Program-made: the position numbers and the translations under genes | Shown here: piece after piece, positions 1 through 9,640 of the stretch | Layout of the letters: every line of letters begins with the position of its first letter | Position numbering within the stretch: the first letter of the stretch is position 1 | NCBI GenBank assembly: GCA_016714895.1 | Contig: JADKBV010000004.1 | Location: forward strand, 248,001 to 312,000 | Direction of reading: 5' to 3' | Origin: Saprospiraceae bacterium | Lineage (GTDB): Bacteria > Bacteroidota > Bacteroidia > Chitinophagales > Saprospiraceae | DNA: 64,000 nt | Notes under the pieces: model-generated | Told to the model about the DNA's origin: nothing | Databases searched by the model: none | Seen by the model: the letters and a program-made list of their open reading frames with translations, nothing else

Positions 1-296
1 TCAGGAGTACAGGCTCCGAAAACCAATCCTGAAACCTTGTCCTGTTCTGAAAACTGTTTTGCCTGACTGACCAAAATGTTTTCATCCAATGTATCGTATA
101 TAAAGTCTCCGGGGCGGTGTCGGATCATCACCTTGACAGGTATGCGGATTATTTTGAGCAATTTTTGGGTTTCTTCAAAATCAGGAGTTAAGCCGTCAAG
201 CTCAAGAGAACTGCACCACTCGATCTGATGAGCACCGGCTGCTTCTGCACTCAGGGCTGCATCAATCGTATCTACACAAGCTTCTTTATACAACAA
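1..296 (-). CDS. cutC: Copper homeostasis protein CutC, N-terminal part (runs off the window)
   Basis: The reverse strand encodes a TIM-barrel CutC-family start. It reads KEACVDTIDAALSAEAAGAH, then QIEWCSSLELDGLTPDF, then IPVKVMIRHRPGDFIYD, matching the conserved CutC N-terminal strands (CVDxxxxAxxA, GLTPS, R.RxGDF). The family was linked to copper tolerance in E. coli, but its biochemical role is unsettled. No in-frame ATG exists between the upstream stop and the conserved core, so I chose TTG at 296; the neighbouring TTG at 293 is also possible. The gene begins about 12 bases after the response-regulator stop, so it is probably the last gene of a kinase-regulator-cutC transcript. The C-terminal half lies outside the window. 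Confidence 0.82.
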   Translation of the reverse strand, partial: MLYKEACVDTIDAALSAEAAGAHQIEWCSSLELDGLTPDFEETQKLLKIIRIPVKVMIRHRPGDFIYDTLDENILVSQAKQFSEQDKVSGLVFGACTP

Positions 297-307
297 AGAC
301 GGGTCGT

Positions 308-1003
308 TTATTCAACAAGTAATTTGAAACCCACACCGTGGATATTATCGAGTTTAATACTTGGGTCTTCACTCAGATATTTTCTGAGACGGCTGATAAA
401 TACATCCATGCTCCGTCCTAAAAAATAATCATCCTCTCCCCATAATTTTTCAAGAATGAGACCTCTTTTGACAACATTGTTTTTATGGTCAAGCAACATT
501 TTTAACAAATCCGCTTCTTTTTGTGTCAGATTCCTTTTTGTTTCTCTGATAGACAAGGTCAGATTTCTGTAATCAAAAACGTATTGACCGATTTTATGAA
601 CATCATTAACAGGAACAGAAACAAATTTTCTTTTAAGAAAAACCTCAATTTTCAAGATTAACTCTTCAATGCTGAAAGGTTTTGTGAGATAATCATCGGC
701 TCCCAGTTTTAACCCGTGTATTTTATCCTCCTTCATCGATTTGGCCGTTAAAAAAAGAATGGGAACATTAGGATCTGCTGCCCTGATTTTTTGGGCTACC
801 TCAAAACCATCCATTTTGGGCAACATGACATCCAGAATACAAAGGTCGTATGGGTTTTTATAAAACAATGAAATGGCGGCCTCACCATCCATACAATGTT
901 CTACATCATATCCATTGAGCTCAAGATTATCTTTAGTGACAAAACTCAGGGTTTCGTCATCTTCAACGTATAAAATTTTTGGTTTTTCTTTCTGCATATT
1001 CAT
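308..1003 (-). CDS. OmpR/PhoB-family two-component response regulator
   Basis: This is a 231-residue DNA-binding response regulator. The receiver domain (about residues 8-122) has the acidic pocket VEDDE, phospho-acceptor Asp58 in CILDVMLPKMDG, a conserved Thr in LFLTAK and Lys108 in DYLTKPF. The C-terminal part (about 135-230) is a winged helix, with LTQKEADLLKMLL and the recognition region MDVFISRLRKYL ending in GVGFKL. It lies 56 bases downstream of a histidine kinase on the same strand, so the two form a cognate pair. cutC follows closely, which hints at metal or envelope sensing, but the signal is unknown. ATG at 1003 or 997 could be the start. Confidence 0.94.
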   Translation of the reverse strand: MNMQKEKPKILYVEDDETLSFVTKDNLELNGYDVEHCMDGEAAISLFYKNPYDLCILDVMLPKMDGFEVAQKIRAADPNVPILFLTAKSMKEDKIHGLKLGADDYLTKPFSIEELILKIEVFLKRKFVSVPVNDVHKIGQYVFDYRNLTLSIRETKRNLTQKEADLLKMLLDHKNNVVKRGLILEKLWGEDDYFLGRSMDVFISRLRKYLSEDPSIKLDNIHGVGFKLLVE

Positions 1004-1059
1004 GTTTTTTTGAAACGCTCGTAAATATAAAATAGTTTAGAGGAATATATACAATAATT

Positions 1060-2337
1060 TTATAATTTATATTTAAATTCAGGAATATCAATGGTAAATG
1101 TGGTACCATTACCGATTTCAGAACTGACAGAAATCCACCATCCATGGGCTCTGCAGATGTTTTTTACGTAAAAAAGCCCAAGACCGAATCCTTTGACATC
1201 ATGTTTGTCTCCGGTGGAAACTCTGAAAAATTTGTCAAATAACTTTTTTTGATCTTCCGGCGCAATACCGATCCCATTATCTTCGATCTGAATGAGGATA
1301 TGACTATTCTGAAGGGACGTCCTGACGTGAACTTCTATATTTTCCTTCTGACAGTATTTGACAGCATTATCGATCATATTACAAATGACGTTGACAAAAT
1401 GCAACTTATCTGTGTAAATGTAAGCTTCCGTTTCGACAGGATCATATTTTATAAAGCCGTTTGAGATTTTTAATGTCTCAGCTTTTACGATGTGGTCTAT
1501 AGTTTCATGAAGATTGATCCATTCCTTTTTCAAATCAATGCTGTCTTTTTCCATTCTGGCTATGTTCAGAACCTTTTCAACCTGATCATTAAGCCTGGCA
1601 TTTTGTTCTCTGATAATTTGTGCATATCTGGAAAGTCTTTTGTCTTCTTTGGTTTTTTCATCATTGGCTATGACATCAGATGCAATTTTTATAGAGGCTA
1701 TCGGCGTTTTAAATTCGTGGGTCATATTGTTGATAAAATCCCTTTGCAATTCCGACAATCTTTTTTGTTTTAGAATGACCCAGATACTGTATAAAAAAAA
1801 CAGGATTGCCAAAACAGAAAACATGGTGGAAACCACGGTCATATTAAGATTTGCCAATAAAAAGTTTTCTCTTTGCGGAAACCGGATGACAAAATAATAA
1901 ACCAGATCGTCAAATTTGTATTGTTTATTCCATTTAGTAGGTTTGGTTTCTTTGTTTGAAATGCTGCAATAATTGCCATAAACCAATGCATCATTAAAAC
2001 AATCGTAAATGGCATATTCAAAATCTGTATTCAGTGATTGATTATTCATTTCCTGAAAAAGATATTCTTCAAGAATGGGTGGATCTATCGAAGAATTTAC
2101 ATTGATAGCGTAATAATTGGAAGATTTTCTTTGGATGAGGTTTGTTTTGGGAAGAACGGTATTGTTGTATGCTGCCAATCTTTGAGCAACTTTCCGCAAA
2201 ACAATATTGACAGATTGGTCAAACTCTTTGTCTTTGATATCCCACGTTTTGAGCAACCAATAGGACTGTATGAAGATGACTCCTATGATCGATAAACCTC
2301 CAAGCAATAAAAGCCTTCTGATAAAAGAATTAGACAT
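1060..2337 (-). CDS. Membrane sensor histidine kinase
   Basis: This 425-residue kinase has two membrane segments (about residues 8-30 and 166-188) flanking a periplasmic sensor of about 135 residues with no recognised domain. The HisKA box NNMTHEFKTPIASI places the phospho-accepting His at 207. The HATPase part shows the N box (Asn320 and Asn324 in VICNMIDNAVKY), G1 (DNGIGI, Asp353), an F box (LFDKFFRV) and G2 (KGFGLGLFYVK). The layout matches Bacteroidota HisKA kinases that pair with the OmpR-type regulator immediately downstream. There is no HAMP or PAS domain: the second membrane helix runs almost directly into the dimerisation helix. Confidence 0.93.
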   Translation of the reverse strand: MSNSFIRRLLLLGGLSIIGVIFIQSYWLLKTWDIKDKEFDQSVNIVLRKVAQRLAAYNNTVLPKTNLIQRKSSNYYAINVNSSIDPPILEEYLFQEMNNQSLNTDFEYAIYDCFNDALVYGNYCSISNKETKPTKWNKQYKFDDLVYYFVIRFPQRENFLLANLNMTVVSTMFSVLAILFFLYSIWVILKQKRLSELQRDFINNMTHEFKTPIASIKIASDVIANDEKTKEDKRLSRYAQIIREQNARLNDQVEKVLNIARMEKDSIDLKKEWINLHETIDHIVKAETLKISNGFIKYDPVETEAYIYTDKLHFVNVICNMIDNAVKYCQKENIEVHVRTSLQNSHILIQIEDNGIGIAPEDQKKLFDKFFRVSTGDKHDVKGFGLGLFYVKNICRAHGWWISVSSEIGNGTTFTIDIPEFKYKL

Positions 2338-2470
2338 GAAAAAACATTGTATTCAGAAAACAAGCGGAATGTAAAAGAAGTTTTACGGTATGTCAGATGT
2401 TCATAAAACAAACAAAATATTTACTGGCAATCCTTAATCAATCTTTCATCTTTCTATAAAAAACAGTACA

Positions 2471-2686
2471 TTAAAGATTTTCTTGTTCTTCAATAATCTC
2501 CAGGGCAGATTCAACATCTTTTTCGGGTACTTTGACCTCATAATGTTGGGTTATTGCGGTAAGTCCTGAGTTGTTTTCATGAATAGGAAATGTGGTTATA
2601 CCTGCTGCATGAAGTGCATTGACCACGATTTCCGCCAAAACAGGATCGTGATAATTTCGGATGGTGACAAATCTCATCTGACTCAT
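2471..2686 (-). CDS. DUF2007-family small protein
   Basis: This 71-residue protein reads as the DUF2007 (putative signal-transducing) fold. It opens with FVTIRNYHDPVLAEIVVNAL, continues with an AAGI segment, and ends in a VKVPEKDVESALEIIEE strand-helix pair. Members are ferredoxin-like alpha-beta domains without known chemistry. It stands alone between the kinase and the coiled-coil gene. ATG at 2677 (MRFVT) is an equally good start. Confidence 0.8.
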   Translation of the reverse strand: MSQMRFVTIRNYHDPVLAEIVVNALHAAGITTFPIHENNSGLTAITQHYEVKVPEKDVESALEIIEEQENL

Positions 2687-2824
2687 AACTAATGGATTAT
2701 TAACCCATTAACGAAATGTTTTCAAAATTAGTTCCCATAGTCCGGTTTTCAATCAATTATCTTTTTTATGGATTTTAGTTTTTGAAAATATTCACCATTT
2801 TTCCAACATCAACCCTTATAAAAC

Positions 2825-2865
2825 ACGAATGGTCATGCCTGAAATATTCAGGCGTGACCATTCGT
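2825..2865 (-). terminator. Long hairpin terminator of the coiled-coil protein gene
   Basis: A 19-bp inverted repeat (arms 2825-2843 and 2847-2865, one non-Watson-Crick position) surrounds a 3-base loop. On the reverse strand it follows the stop at 2892 by about 25 bases and is followed by a short T run. The stem is unusually long and nearly perfect for this window. Confidence 0.75.
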
Positions 2866-2891
2866 ATTCTATTAAAAAAAACTCTGAGGTA

Positions 2892-3563
2892 TTAATTTTT
2901 ACCTATACTGTTTAACTTTTTAGAGACCTCCTCGACTACTTTTTTCTGACTATCGATGTCTTTGGTTTTGGTAGCCTGTTCCACAATATTTTGTTCTATA
3001 TTTTTTTCAGCTTCCAGTATTTTTTGTTTGGCCTTTTCAATATCATTATGGTAACCTTCATTTAGTTTTTTAAGCTTTGCCAATTCTTTGTCAAGCTTCT
3101 CAAGATTTTTTTCTTCTTCTTTCAGTTCGTTTTGAACCACAATTTTTCTGCATTCGTAATAGTAATCCTGCATAAATATTTTTATAGCTTCTGATTGTTT
3201 CTGATATTCTGCCGAACCGGCAAACGCACCACCCAGATCCACCCAAAGATAGGTGGTCGCCATTCCTTTTCCTTCTTCAAATTTTGCATACAAATCAATC
3301 GGTGAAGAACCATTGATTTTACTCACTTTTGTCGCCATCATAAAAAACTCCCGGGCTTTTTTGTTTTCCTGAAGTTTTCCATACTCTTTCATCATTTTTT
3401 TAAATACATCTTCCATTATTTTTTTGTTAGCACCTTCTACATCAGCAACAAAAGCATTCTGAGAACCAAGGCTCATACTGACTTTGCGTTCGGTTATATT
3501 TTGTCCTGAAAGTTGAAGCAAGGATAAAAATATAACAAAGACAAGAGTACCAAAATATTTCAT
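2892..3563 (-). CDS. Exported coiled-coil protein of unknown function
   Basis: This is a 223-residue protein with a clear signal peptide (MKYFGTLVFVIFLSLLQLSG, then QN). The middle (about 30-135) contains YLWVDLGGAFAGSAEYQ but matches no family I recognise. Residues about 140-220 are Lys/Glu-rich with heptad character (EEEKNLEKLDKELAKLKKL and IEKAKQKILEAEKNIEQ), so a long coiled coil is expected. It is probably periplasmic or outer-membrane associated. It is divergent from the serine hydrolase at 3746 and followed by a strong terminator, so it is likely monocistronic. No function is proposed. Confidence 0.75.
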   Translation of the reverse strand: MKYFGTLVFVIFLSLLQLSGQNITERKVSMSLGSQNAFVADVEGANKKIMEDVFKKMMKEYGKLQENKKAREFFMMATKVSKINGSSPIDLYAKFEEGKGMATTYLWVDLGGAFAGSAEYQKQSEAIKIFMQDYYYECRKIVVQNELKEEEKNLEKLDKELAKLKKLNEGYHNDIEKAKQKILEAEKNIEQNIVEQATKTKDIDSQKKVVEEVSKKLNSIGKN

Positions 3564-3718
3564 TTTAAGTATTTTTATAATGTGAAAAAAAAATTAATTT
3601 TATCAGGAATAAGACGGTTAATAAAGTGTAAAAATACATTTTAAATACTATTTTTACAACTTTTTTAACAAAAGATAGTTTTTCTAAGGAATATATAGTA
3701 TATATTGATAATATGTAA

Positions 3719-3726
3719 TATATTTG
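3719..3726 (+). promoter_or_regulatory. Candidate -7 box (TATATTTG)
   Basis: TATATTTG fits the Bacteroidota -7 consensus TAnnTTTG and ends 19 bases before the GTG start of the serine hydrolase. A TTG lies upstream but at a short spacing, so the -33 element is not convincing. Confidence 0.45.
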
Positions 3727-3745
3727 TCTTTCAATCAAAAAAACC

Positions 3746-4975
3746 GTGATAGTAAGAAAATTTTATTCGTGGGCAGTTCAATTGGGCCTTTTTGGTTGTT
3801 TTACCTTATTACCCTTCAATGATGCATTACATCCGGTATTGTATGGGAAAAAGTCGATGACTTCTGATCCGGTCTCTGAAGATTATATGAGAAGGGTGTC
3901 CACATTTTATGCTCAGTTTGAGAATCAATGTAAAGAAAAAATGAGCCAGTCGGCATGTGTTGGATTGTCTGTCGGTGCAATACACAGAGGGGAAGTGGTT
4001 TTTATGAAACATTTGGGAACAAAAGCCAAAGGAACCACGCAGGAAATTTCTGACACAACAGTATTCAGGATTGGCTCTGTCTCCAAAGGGTTTGCCGGTG
4101 TTCTGGCATCCATGTTGATACAAGAAGGAAAATTCAGACTCGATGATCCGGTAAACAAATATATTCCTGAGCTGAAAATCAAGACAAAATCGGTCATGGA
4201 CACCATCACGATCCGTGATATATTATCGCACACGACAGGCTATGTACAGCATGCCTTTTCAAATCTCGTAGATGATAATGTGCCCATGGATCAGATTATC
4301 AAAGCGATGAACAGATATCCGCTCAAAGACAGAGTAGGCAAAGTATACAATTATCAAAATGCAACTTTTGCTTTGATAGAAAAGGTAATTGAAAATACAA
4401 CAGGTCTGACGTATGAGCAAGCCATGCAAAAGTATATTTTTTCTCCTTTACAAATGAACCGCTCTTCAGTGACTTACAATGCCATCATGCAGTCAGGAGA
4501 TCATTGTTCCGGGCACAAACCGGGCGGTAAAAAAGGTCAGTTTGTTTGTGTGCCTTTAAAACCGCATTACTACAATGCGGCATCTGCAGGAGGTGTGAAT
4601 TCTTCTCTGACAGATATGATGAGTTGGTTGAGAGCTCTTATGGGTTATTCGCCTGATGTAATCAGTGAAGAAGTTCGTTTGAGAGCATTTTCGCCTTATG
4701 TGTTTACAACTAACGCCCCAAAATATTTCAACAGATGGGATAATCTCGAAGAAAGCGCTTACGGTCTCGGATGGCGAATTCTTCGGTTTCAGGACCGTGT
4801 ATTAATTTACCATGGAGGATTGGTCAATGGATTCAGAGCTGAAATAGCTTTTGACCCGGCCTCAGAATGGGGCATGGTTGCCCTGTTTAATTCTACATGC
4901 TCCTTTTGCAGCAGTATCGTTCCAACCTTTTTCGAAACCCACGATCAGGTTTTTGCCAATGTTGTAAATCCATAA
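3746..4975 (+). CDS. Exported class C beta-lactamase-like serine hydrolase
   Basis: This 409-residue protein starts at GTG, with a hydrophobic N-terminus (residues 8-24) that may export it. The penicillin-binding fold is intact: nucleophile Ser111 in SVSK (111-114), YQN at 203-205 as the YxN motif, and HGG at 356-358. FRIGSVSKGF and the SHTTG stretch (161-165) are typical of the AmpC/EstB/FlhA-like beta-lactamase superfamily, which covers peptidases, esterases and lactamases. Substrate therefore cannot be assigned; cell-wall peptide or D-amino-acid ester hydrolysis is most likely. It converges on the GH3-serine hydrolase fusion, which carries a second domain of the same superfamily. Confidence 0.88.
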   Translation: MIVRKFYSWAVQLGLFGCFTLLPFNDALHPVLYGKKSMTSDPVSEDYMRRVSTFYAQFENQCKEKMSQSACVGLSVGAIHRGEVVFMKHLGTKAKGTTQEISDTTVFRIGSVSKGFAGVLASMLIQEGKFRLDDPVNKYIPELKIKTKSVMDTITIRDILSHTTGYVQHAFSNLVDDNVPMDQIIKAMNRYPLKDRVGKVYNYQNATFALIEKVIENTTGLTYEQAMQKYIFSPLQMNRSSVTYNAIMQSGDHCSGHKPGGKKGQFVCVPLKPHYYNAASAGGVNSSLTDMMSWLRALMGYSPDVISEEVRLRAFSPYVFTTNAPKYFNRWDNLEESAYGLGWRILRFQDRVLIYHGGLVNGFRAEIAFDPASEWGMVALFNSTCSFCSSIVPTFFETHDQVFANVVNP

Positions 4976-5030
4976 AATCAGGTAACAAACAAGGGTATTT
5001 TTCATTTTTTACCTGGAAAACGGCCTGTAA

Positions 5031-8000
5031 TTATTTGTCAGATCGTATAGCCTTATACACCTCATCAGACAATTTTTGTCGGAATAGATTTTCATTAATT
5101 TTATTATTTTTTCTATCGGGGTGCACTCTGTTTGATAAAAACGTAATCAGCAATTCATCCTGAGGATCAACCCACACATAGGTACCTGTAAAGCCTGAGT
5201 GTCCATAGGAAAGCGGACTACTCAATGAAGGTGCATTATTTATTTTGCCTGTCGGATCTTTTTTGTCAAAAGCCAAACCTCTTCTGTTATTTTCTGATAG
5301 AAATTGATATGAAGTAAATAAATCCACCACCTTTTCCGAAATGACCTGCTCACCGTTATATTGACCTTTTGACAAATATATATACATCAATTTGCTCAGG
5401 TCGTTTACATTTCCGAATAATCCCGCATGTCCTGAAATACCACCCATCATAATCGCTCCTTCGTCATGCACCGTTCCGTGGATCAATTGGTGCCGAAAAA
5501 CACTATCCAATTCCGTTGGAACAATAACCTCTTTTGGAAACTTTTTTAATGGATTAAATATCAAAGAGTGTAATCCCAGGGACTGATATAATTCTTCAAG
5601 ATAGACATCAAAAGACTTTCCTGTCAACCTTTTACAAAGTTCAGGATAAAAATAAAAATGCAAATCTGAATAAAGATAATTCCCCTTAGCTCCGACGGGC
5701 GAAGATAATATCTGAAAAAAAATACTATCCTGATAATCGTCCCGCAACCACATATCATCAGCTATATAAACAGAATACCCATTCTTTTTACAGTTATTGT
5801 ACACATCATTTTTCCAAACCAAATTACCGGATGAAAAAACTTTACTCCAAAGGTCCGGTTTATTTTCCCTGACAGATTTTTGAATATCAATAACCATCTT
5901 TGATTTTTTTCCGAACCATCTGGCCAGGAAAAATGGTTTTTTTTCTTTTTTAGCATAAAATGCAGACCATTCCGGGTTGGAAACCAAAACATTTTCCAAT
6001 GTTTTTGTGCTGTCGATGGTAGTTTTCCAAAAGGGAATCCAGGCTGTAAGTCCCGCTCTGTGCGTCAGCATATCTCTGAAGGAGGCTGATGCCATAGGAT
6101 AGTCCTTGTATTCCGGAAAATACGTATAAAACGGAACATCGAGATCCAACTTTCCTTCATCGACCCATTTCATCACAGCCAGTCCTGTGCCGGCAATTTT
6201 TGTTAATGAAGCTATGTCGTACAGATTATCTATCCTGAGATCTGCTGTTTTAGAAACATTAGGCATCATTTTTCCAACAGTTTTTCCTGATGTGGAAAGA
6301 TCCATTACGTCCGTTTTTTGGTCGGATTCTTTATTGTTTTGAAACGCAGGTTCAATTGAGCCATACTTTTTATTTCCATAAGCTTTTTGCAATACCACTT
6401 TTCCCTCATGTATGACTTGTACAACTGCTCCCGGAAAATATGTATTAGATAATCCTTCCATCATCATAGAATCCACCTTTTGATGGAGTTTTTTGTATCG
6501 ATGTACGTACTCATAAGGAAGGGTATAACCGGGAATCAACTGTTTTTTTATTTTGACTCCTGAACCAACCTTATGATTAGAATTCAAAGATACAGGCAGA
6601 GTGCCATAAATCTCATTGGCTGCGAAGATCGCCTGTCCCATCGCCTTTTGCACAAATTCAGTGTCCTGATAACCACACAGCACAGAGGTATAGGAATCAA
6701 AATTAATTGATGACAATCCGTACACATTTGCCATCCACAAAAGTATTGAATTCGGTAATCGTCCCATTTCGTCGATGATCCATTTTTGTTTGTCAGTCAA
6801 TCCGTATTTTTGAGCAGGTCTGATCTGTTTAGAAAAAAAACCAACTAAAATTACATCATAGGCTGACAATTGATTTCTGAGGGAGTCGAAAAAAAAACTG
6901 TCAATAGTTTCAGAAGAAATTCGGTATTCGTCCACCATGGTAAATTGTCGGGCCATCGTCAAAAGATGATTTTCACCAGTCAAACCAATGGAGACAAGGG
7001 CTGTTTTTTTTGAAAAATCAGCGATTGGTAAAAGATTCTTTTTGTTTGTCAGTGCGGTAACTGATTTGGTTGCCATGGCTTCATGATACCACCCGGATTC
7101 AATATCAGACAAATCCTGAGTCAGATTTAGCATAGAAACAGTTTGATAATTATCTAAACCGACCCATGATTTAGCCTTGAGGATTTTTTTAACTTTACTG
7201 TCAAGCCATTCACGGGTAAGGCGACCTTCGTTCATGGCTTTTTTTATGGCTTCGACGGCCACAGGCACATCCATAAAGGTCTCAATGATATCATTTCCTG
7301 CAATCAGGGCCATTACAATAGCTTCCCCTTGAGAATAATATTTCACGATACCTGACATATCCATGGCGTCCGTAAACACCAAACCCTGAAAACCCATTTT
7401 TTGACGCAGAAGGTTGGTGATGGTTTTACGGGAAAGTGTCGAAGGCATATAGGCTGCATTATCAATTGCCGGAACCTGAATATGTGCTGTCATGATTCCA
7501 GGAAGGCCATCATCGATCAATTTTTGAAATGGAAATAATTCATTTTTTGTCAATGAATCCATACTTTTTTCAATAACCGGAAGATCATAGTGTGAATCAA
7601 CTTGTGTATCTCCGTGTCCGGGAAAATGTTTGGCTGTTGCAATAATATTTTGTTGTTCCATACCTTGCCAGACAGCTTTGGCTTTTTGGTAGACACGCCA
7701 TTTATCTTCACCAAAAGATCTGAAATTGATTACGGGATTTTTTGGATTGTTGTTAATATCAACCACCGGTGCATAATTGATATGAACTCCAAGTCTTTGA
7801 CAATGTTTTCCTATAGAAATTCCCATGGCTTTAAGCAGGGGCTCTTCACCCTGTATAGCCCCCAAAGCCATTGCATAAGGAAATCTTACCGTACTGTCCA
7901 ACCGCATAGCGGTGCCCCATTCAAAGTCCTGTCCTATAAAAAGAGGAATTTCTGATTTTGACTGTATCCAATTGGTGATTTCGACCTGCCGTGTCGGATT

Positions 8001-8252
8001 ACCTGCAAAAAAAACCAATCCACCTATTTTATATTGAGTGACCCACTGTAACAATTGTGTTGTATCATGTGCTTTTCCGGAATAGTTTCCACGGGGCATC
8101 AGCAGCTGACCAATCTTTTGATCCGTTGTCATGGTATTAAATACAGAATCAACCCATGTTTGATTGTAATCCTTCAAAAAGGATGGTTGTTTCTGCGCAG
8201 ATATCTCTCCGTAGATCAATAAACTGAACAAAATAAAAAAGAAACTTCTCAT
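5031..8252 (-). CDS. GH3 beta-N-acetylhexosaminidase fused to a serine hydrolase domain
   Basis: This exported 1073-residue two-enzyme fusion has a signal peptide ending at FSLLIYGEISAQ. Residues about 30-370 are a glycoside hydrolase family 3 NagZ-like barrel: KHFPGHGDT (208-216) leads to the Asp219-Ser-His221 pair used as acid/base in Gram-positive NagZ, and Asp295 in TDAMD is the expected nucleophile. Residues 371-590 resemble the GH3 C-terminal domain. Residues about 610-1070 form a beta-lactamase-like hydrolase with SLTK, YSD and GHSGFTG motifs. Such fusions are known in Bacteroidota. The likely job is trimming muropeptides outside the cytoplasm, sugar by the first half and peptide or ester by the second. 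It starts 9 bases after the preceding DUF5723 gene. Confidence 0.9.
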   Translation of the reverse strand: MRSFFFILFSLLIYGEISAQKQPSFLKDYNQTWVDSVFNTMTTDQKIGQLLMPRGNYSGKAHDTTQLLQWVTQYKIGGLVFFAGNPTRQVEITNWIQSKSEIPLFIGQDFEWGTAMRLDSTVRFPYAMALGAIQGEEPLLKAMGISIGKHCQRLGVHINYAPVVDINNNPKNPVINFRSFGEDKWRVYQKAKAVWQGMEQQNIIATAKHFPGHGDTQVDSHYDLPVIEKSMDSLTKNELFPFQKLIDDGLPGIMTAHIQVPAIDNAAYMPSTLSRKTITNLLRQKMGFQGLVFTDAMDMSGIVKYYSQGEAIVMALIAGNDIIETFMDVPVAVEAIKKAMNEGRLTREWLDSKVKKILKAKSWVGLDNYQTVSMLNLTQDLSDIESGWYHEAMATKSVTALTNKKNLLPIADFSKKTALVSIGLTGENHLLTMARQFTMVDEYRISSETIDSFFFDSLRNQLSAYDVILVGFFSKQIRPAQKYGLTDKQKWIIDEMGRLPNSILLWMANVYGLSSINFDSYTSVLCGYQDTEFVQKAMGQAIFAANEIYGTLPVSLNSNHKVGSGVKIKKQLIPGYTLPYEYVHRYKKLHQKVDSMMMEGLSNTYFPGAVVQVIHEGKVVLQKAYGNKKYGSIEPAFQNNKESDQKTDVMDLSTSGKTVGKMMPNVSKTADLRIDNLYDIASLTKIAGTGLAVMKWVDEGKLDLDVPFYTYFPEYKDYPMASASFRDMLTHRAGLTAWIPFWKTTIDSTKTLENVLVSNPEWSAFYAKKEKKPFFLARWFGKKSKMVIDIQKSVRENKPDLWSKVFSSGNLVWKNDVYNNCKKNGYSVYIADDMWLRDDYQDSIFFQILSSPVGAKGNYLYSDLHFYFYPELCKRLTGKSFDVYLEELYQSLGLHSLIFNPLKKFPKEVIVPTELDSVFRHQLIHGTVHDEGAIMMGGISGHAGLFGNVNDLSKLMYIYLSKGQYNGEQVISEKVVDLFTSYQFLSENNRRGLAFDKKDPTGKINNAPSLSSPLSYGHSGFTGTYVWVDPQDELLITFLSNRVHPDRKNNKINENLFRQKLSDEVYKAIRSDK

Positions 8253-8261
8253 CCGGTAAGT

Positions 8262-9632
8262 CTAAAATGAAATACTTAACCCACCTCTTGCATTAGCAAG
8301 TTTCTGATCATATAATGAAATCAGACTGAAAAGATTATCCGTGGCAACAAAAACCTGAACAGGTTTCCATTTTACCTGCAGCAATGCACCGATATTCCAA
8401 AGATTTCCGTTAGTCACAGCGTAACTTATTCCGACATCCAGCCACTTCCACGAACGGGTGGCAGCAAGGGATAGCTGAGCATTGGATTTTACAAAAGAGC
8501 GATGAAAGCGGACACAAGCATTAAATGACCATTTTTCTTTCCAGACATAATGAGCGCCTAAATAAAATCTGTTGTTCAGCGTTGTTGTGTAGGATTCTGT
8601 TATCGTAGTAAAAGGAATAAAAGCTGCTATTGAATCAGAGAAGTTAATTCCGGTAGTATCGTTAAGATAGGTAAGCGGGTCTATACCTTCAAACGTAAAT
8701 TTACCTTTGGAAACAGTATGACGAGGAAGAAAATCCCATTTGATAAAGCCCAAATCCAGGGCACTCCAGAAAATTTGGAAATTTTTACTCAGTTGCATAT
8801 TGACCCCTAAGTCAAACGCAATTCCTACATTATTATAAAATAAATGGTCGAAAGTAATACCTGATGAATTAAAATTAAAGTCAGTAATATTTCTGAAATT
8901 TAAAGTCGAACTGCTTCGGATGACGTAGTTTGTATTTAATTCCCATTGATAAAAATCATCATTTGTTTTATACTGAATATCTGCTTCTTCTGTTCGGAGA
9001 TTACTGACCCCGAATAAAAGTTTTGTTTTGATGCCCACTGTAAATTTATTGAACTTTTTTTGTACTCCTACATAAATTTCATTAAAAGTGGTATAATCTG
9101 CAATAGGTCCGATTTGGAGGGTTTGATTTATATAAGGTCCATTTCCGTTTGCGGCAAGTTTCAGTAAATCTTCTGTATAATTGAGCGAACCAAATGATCG
9201 GAAAGCATGACCAGCCAAAAAAGTCCACTTATCTGTTTTAAACCCAATATCAATGGTATTTAATTGAAAATTGCCTGATATCAGATTTTCAGGATTTACA
9301 TGATTTTGCCAATTATCAGGATGAATATATCGCCTTCCGTTTGAATTTACGGAAGTAAGTTGATTTATTGCAGGACCATCCGTCAGTAGTTCCACCTGGG
9401 TATTCATCAGAGATACATTCCATTTTTTGTTTAAAGAGGCCGCCGGATTGACATATGTTTGCCGGAGGTTACTGCCTAAAGCAAGCAGGCTTATATCCTG
9501 ACTGTTGGATTTTTGGATCATTCCGATACTTAAAATCTGGATCATGATAAAAAAAATACCTTTAGCATAATTAACCTTTGGGTAAGTACCGCCCGATCTT
9601 TTATGGCATTTGTTTTGAAGACACAACTTCAT
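8262..9632 (-). CDS. DUF5723-like outer-membrane beta-barrel protein
   Basis: This is a 456-residue exported protein. After the signal (ending near KSNSQD) come LALGSNLRQTYVNPAA and many alternating aromatic strands (VGIAFDLGVNMQL, FYLGAHYVWKEKWSFNA), ending in GGLSISF with a terminal Phe, as expected of an outer-membrane barrel. The opening with NPAA resembles DUF5723 and the wider PorV/FadL-like transporters. It sits 8 bases after the lipoprotein gene and 9 bases before the GH3 fusion, so the three are almost certainly co-transcribed and may work at the outer membrane. The longer start at 9632 is preferred because it supplies the basic residues of the signal peptide. Confidence 0.75.
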   Translation of the reverse strand: MKLCLQNKCHKRSGGTYPKVNYAKGIFFIMIQILSIGMIQKSNSQDISLLALGSNLRQTYVNPAASLNKKWNVSLMNTQVELLTDGPAINQLTSVNSNGRRYIHPDNWQNHVNPENLISGNFQLNTIDIGFKTDKWTFLAGHAFRSFGSLNYTEDLLKLAANGNGPYINQTLQIGPIADYTTFNEIYVGVQKKFNKFTVGIKTKLLFGVSNLRTEEADIQYKTNDDFYQWELNTNYVIRSSSTLNFRNITDFNFNSSGITFDHLFYNNVGIAFDLGVNMQLSKNFQIFWSALDLGFIKWDFLPRHTVSKGKFTFEGIDPLTYLNDTTGINFSDSIAAFIPFTTITESYTTTLNNRFYLGAHYVWKEKWSFNACVRFHRSFVKSNAQLSLAATRSWKWLDVGISYAVTNGNLWNIGALLQVKWKPVQVFVATDNLFSLISLYDQKLANARGGLSISF

Positions 9633-9640
9633 TTTTTGTA

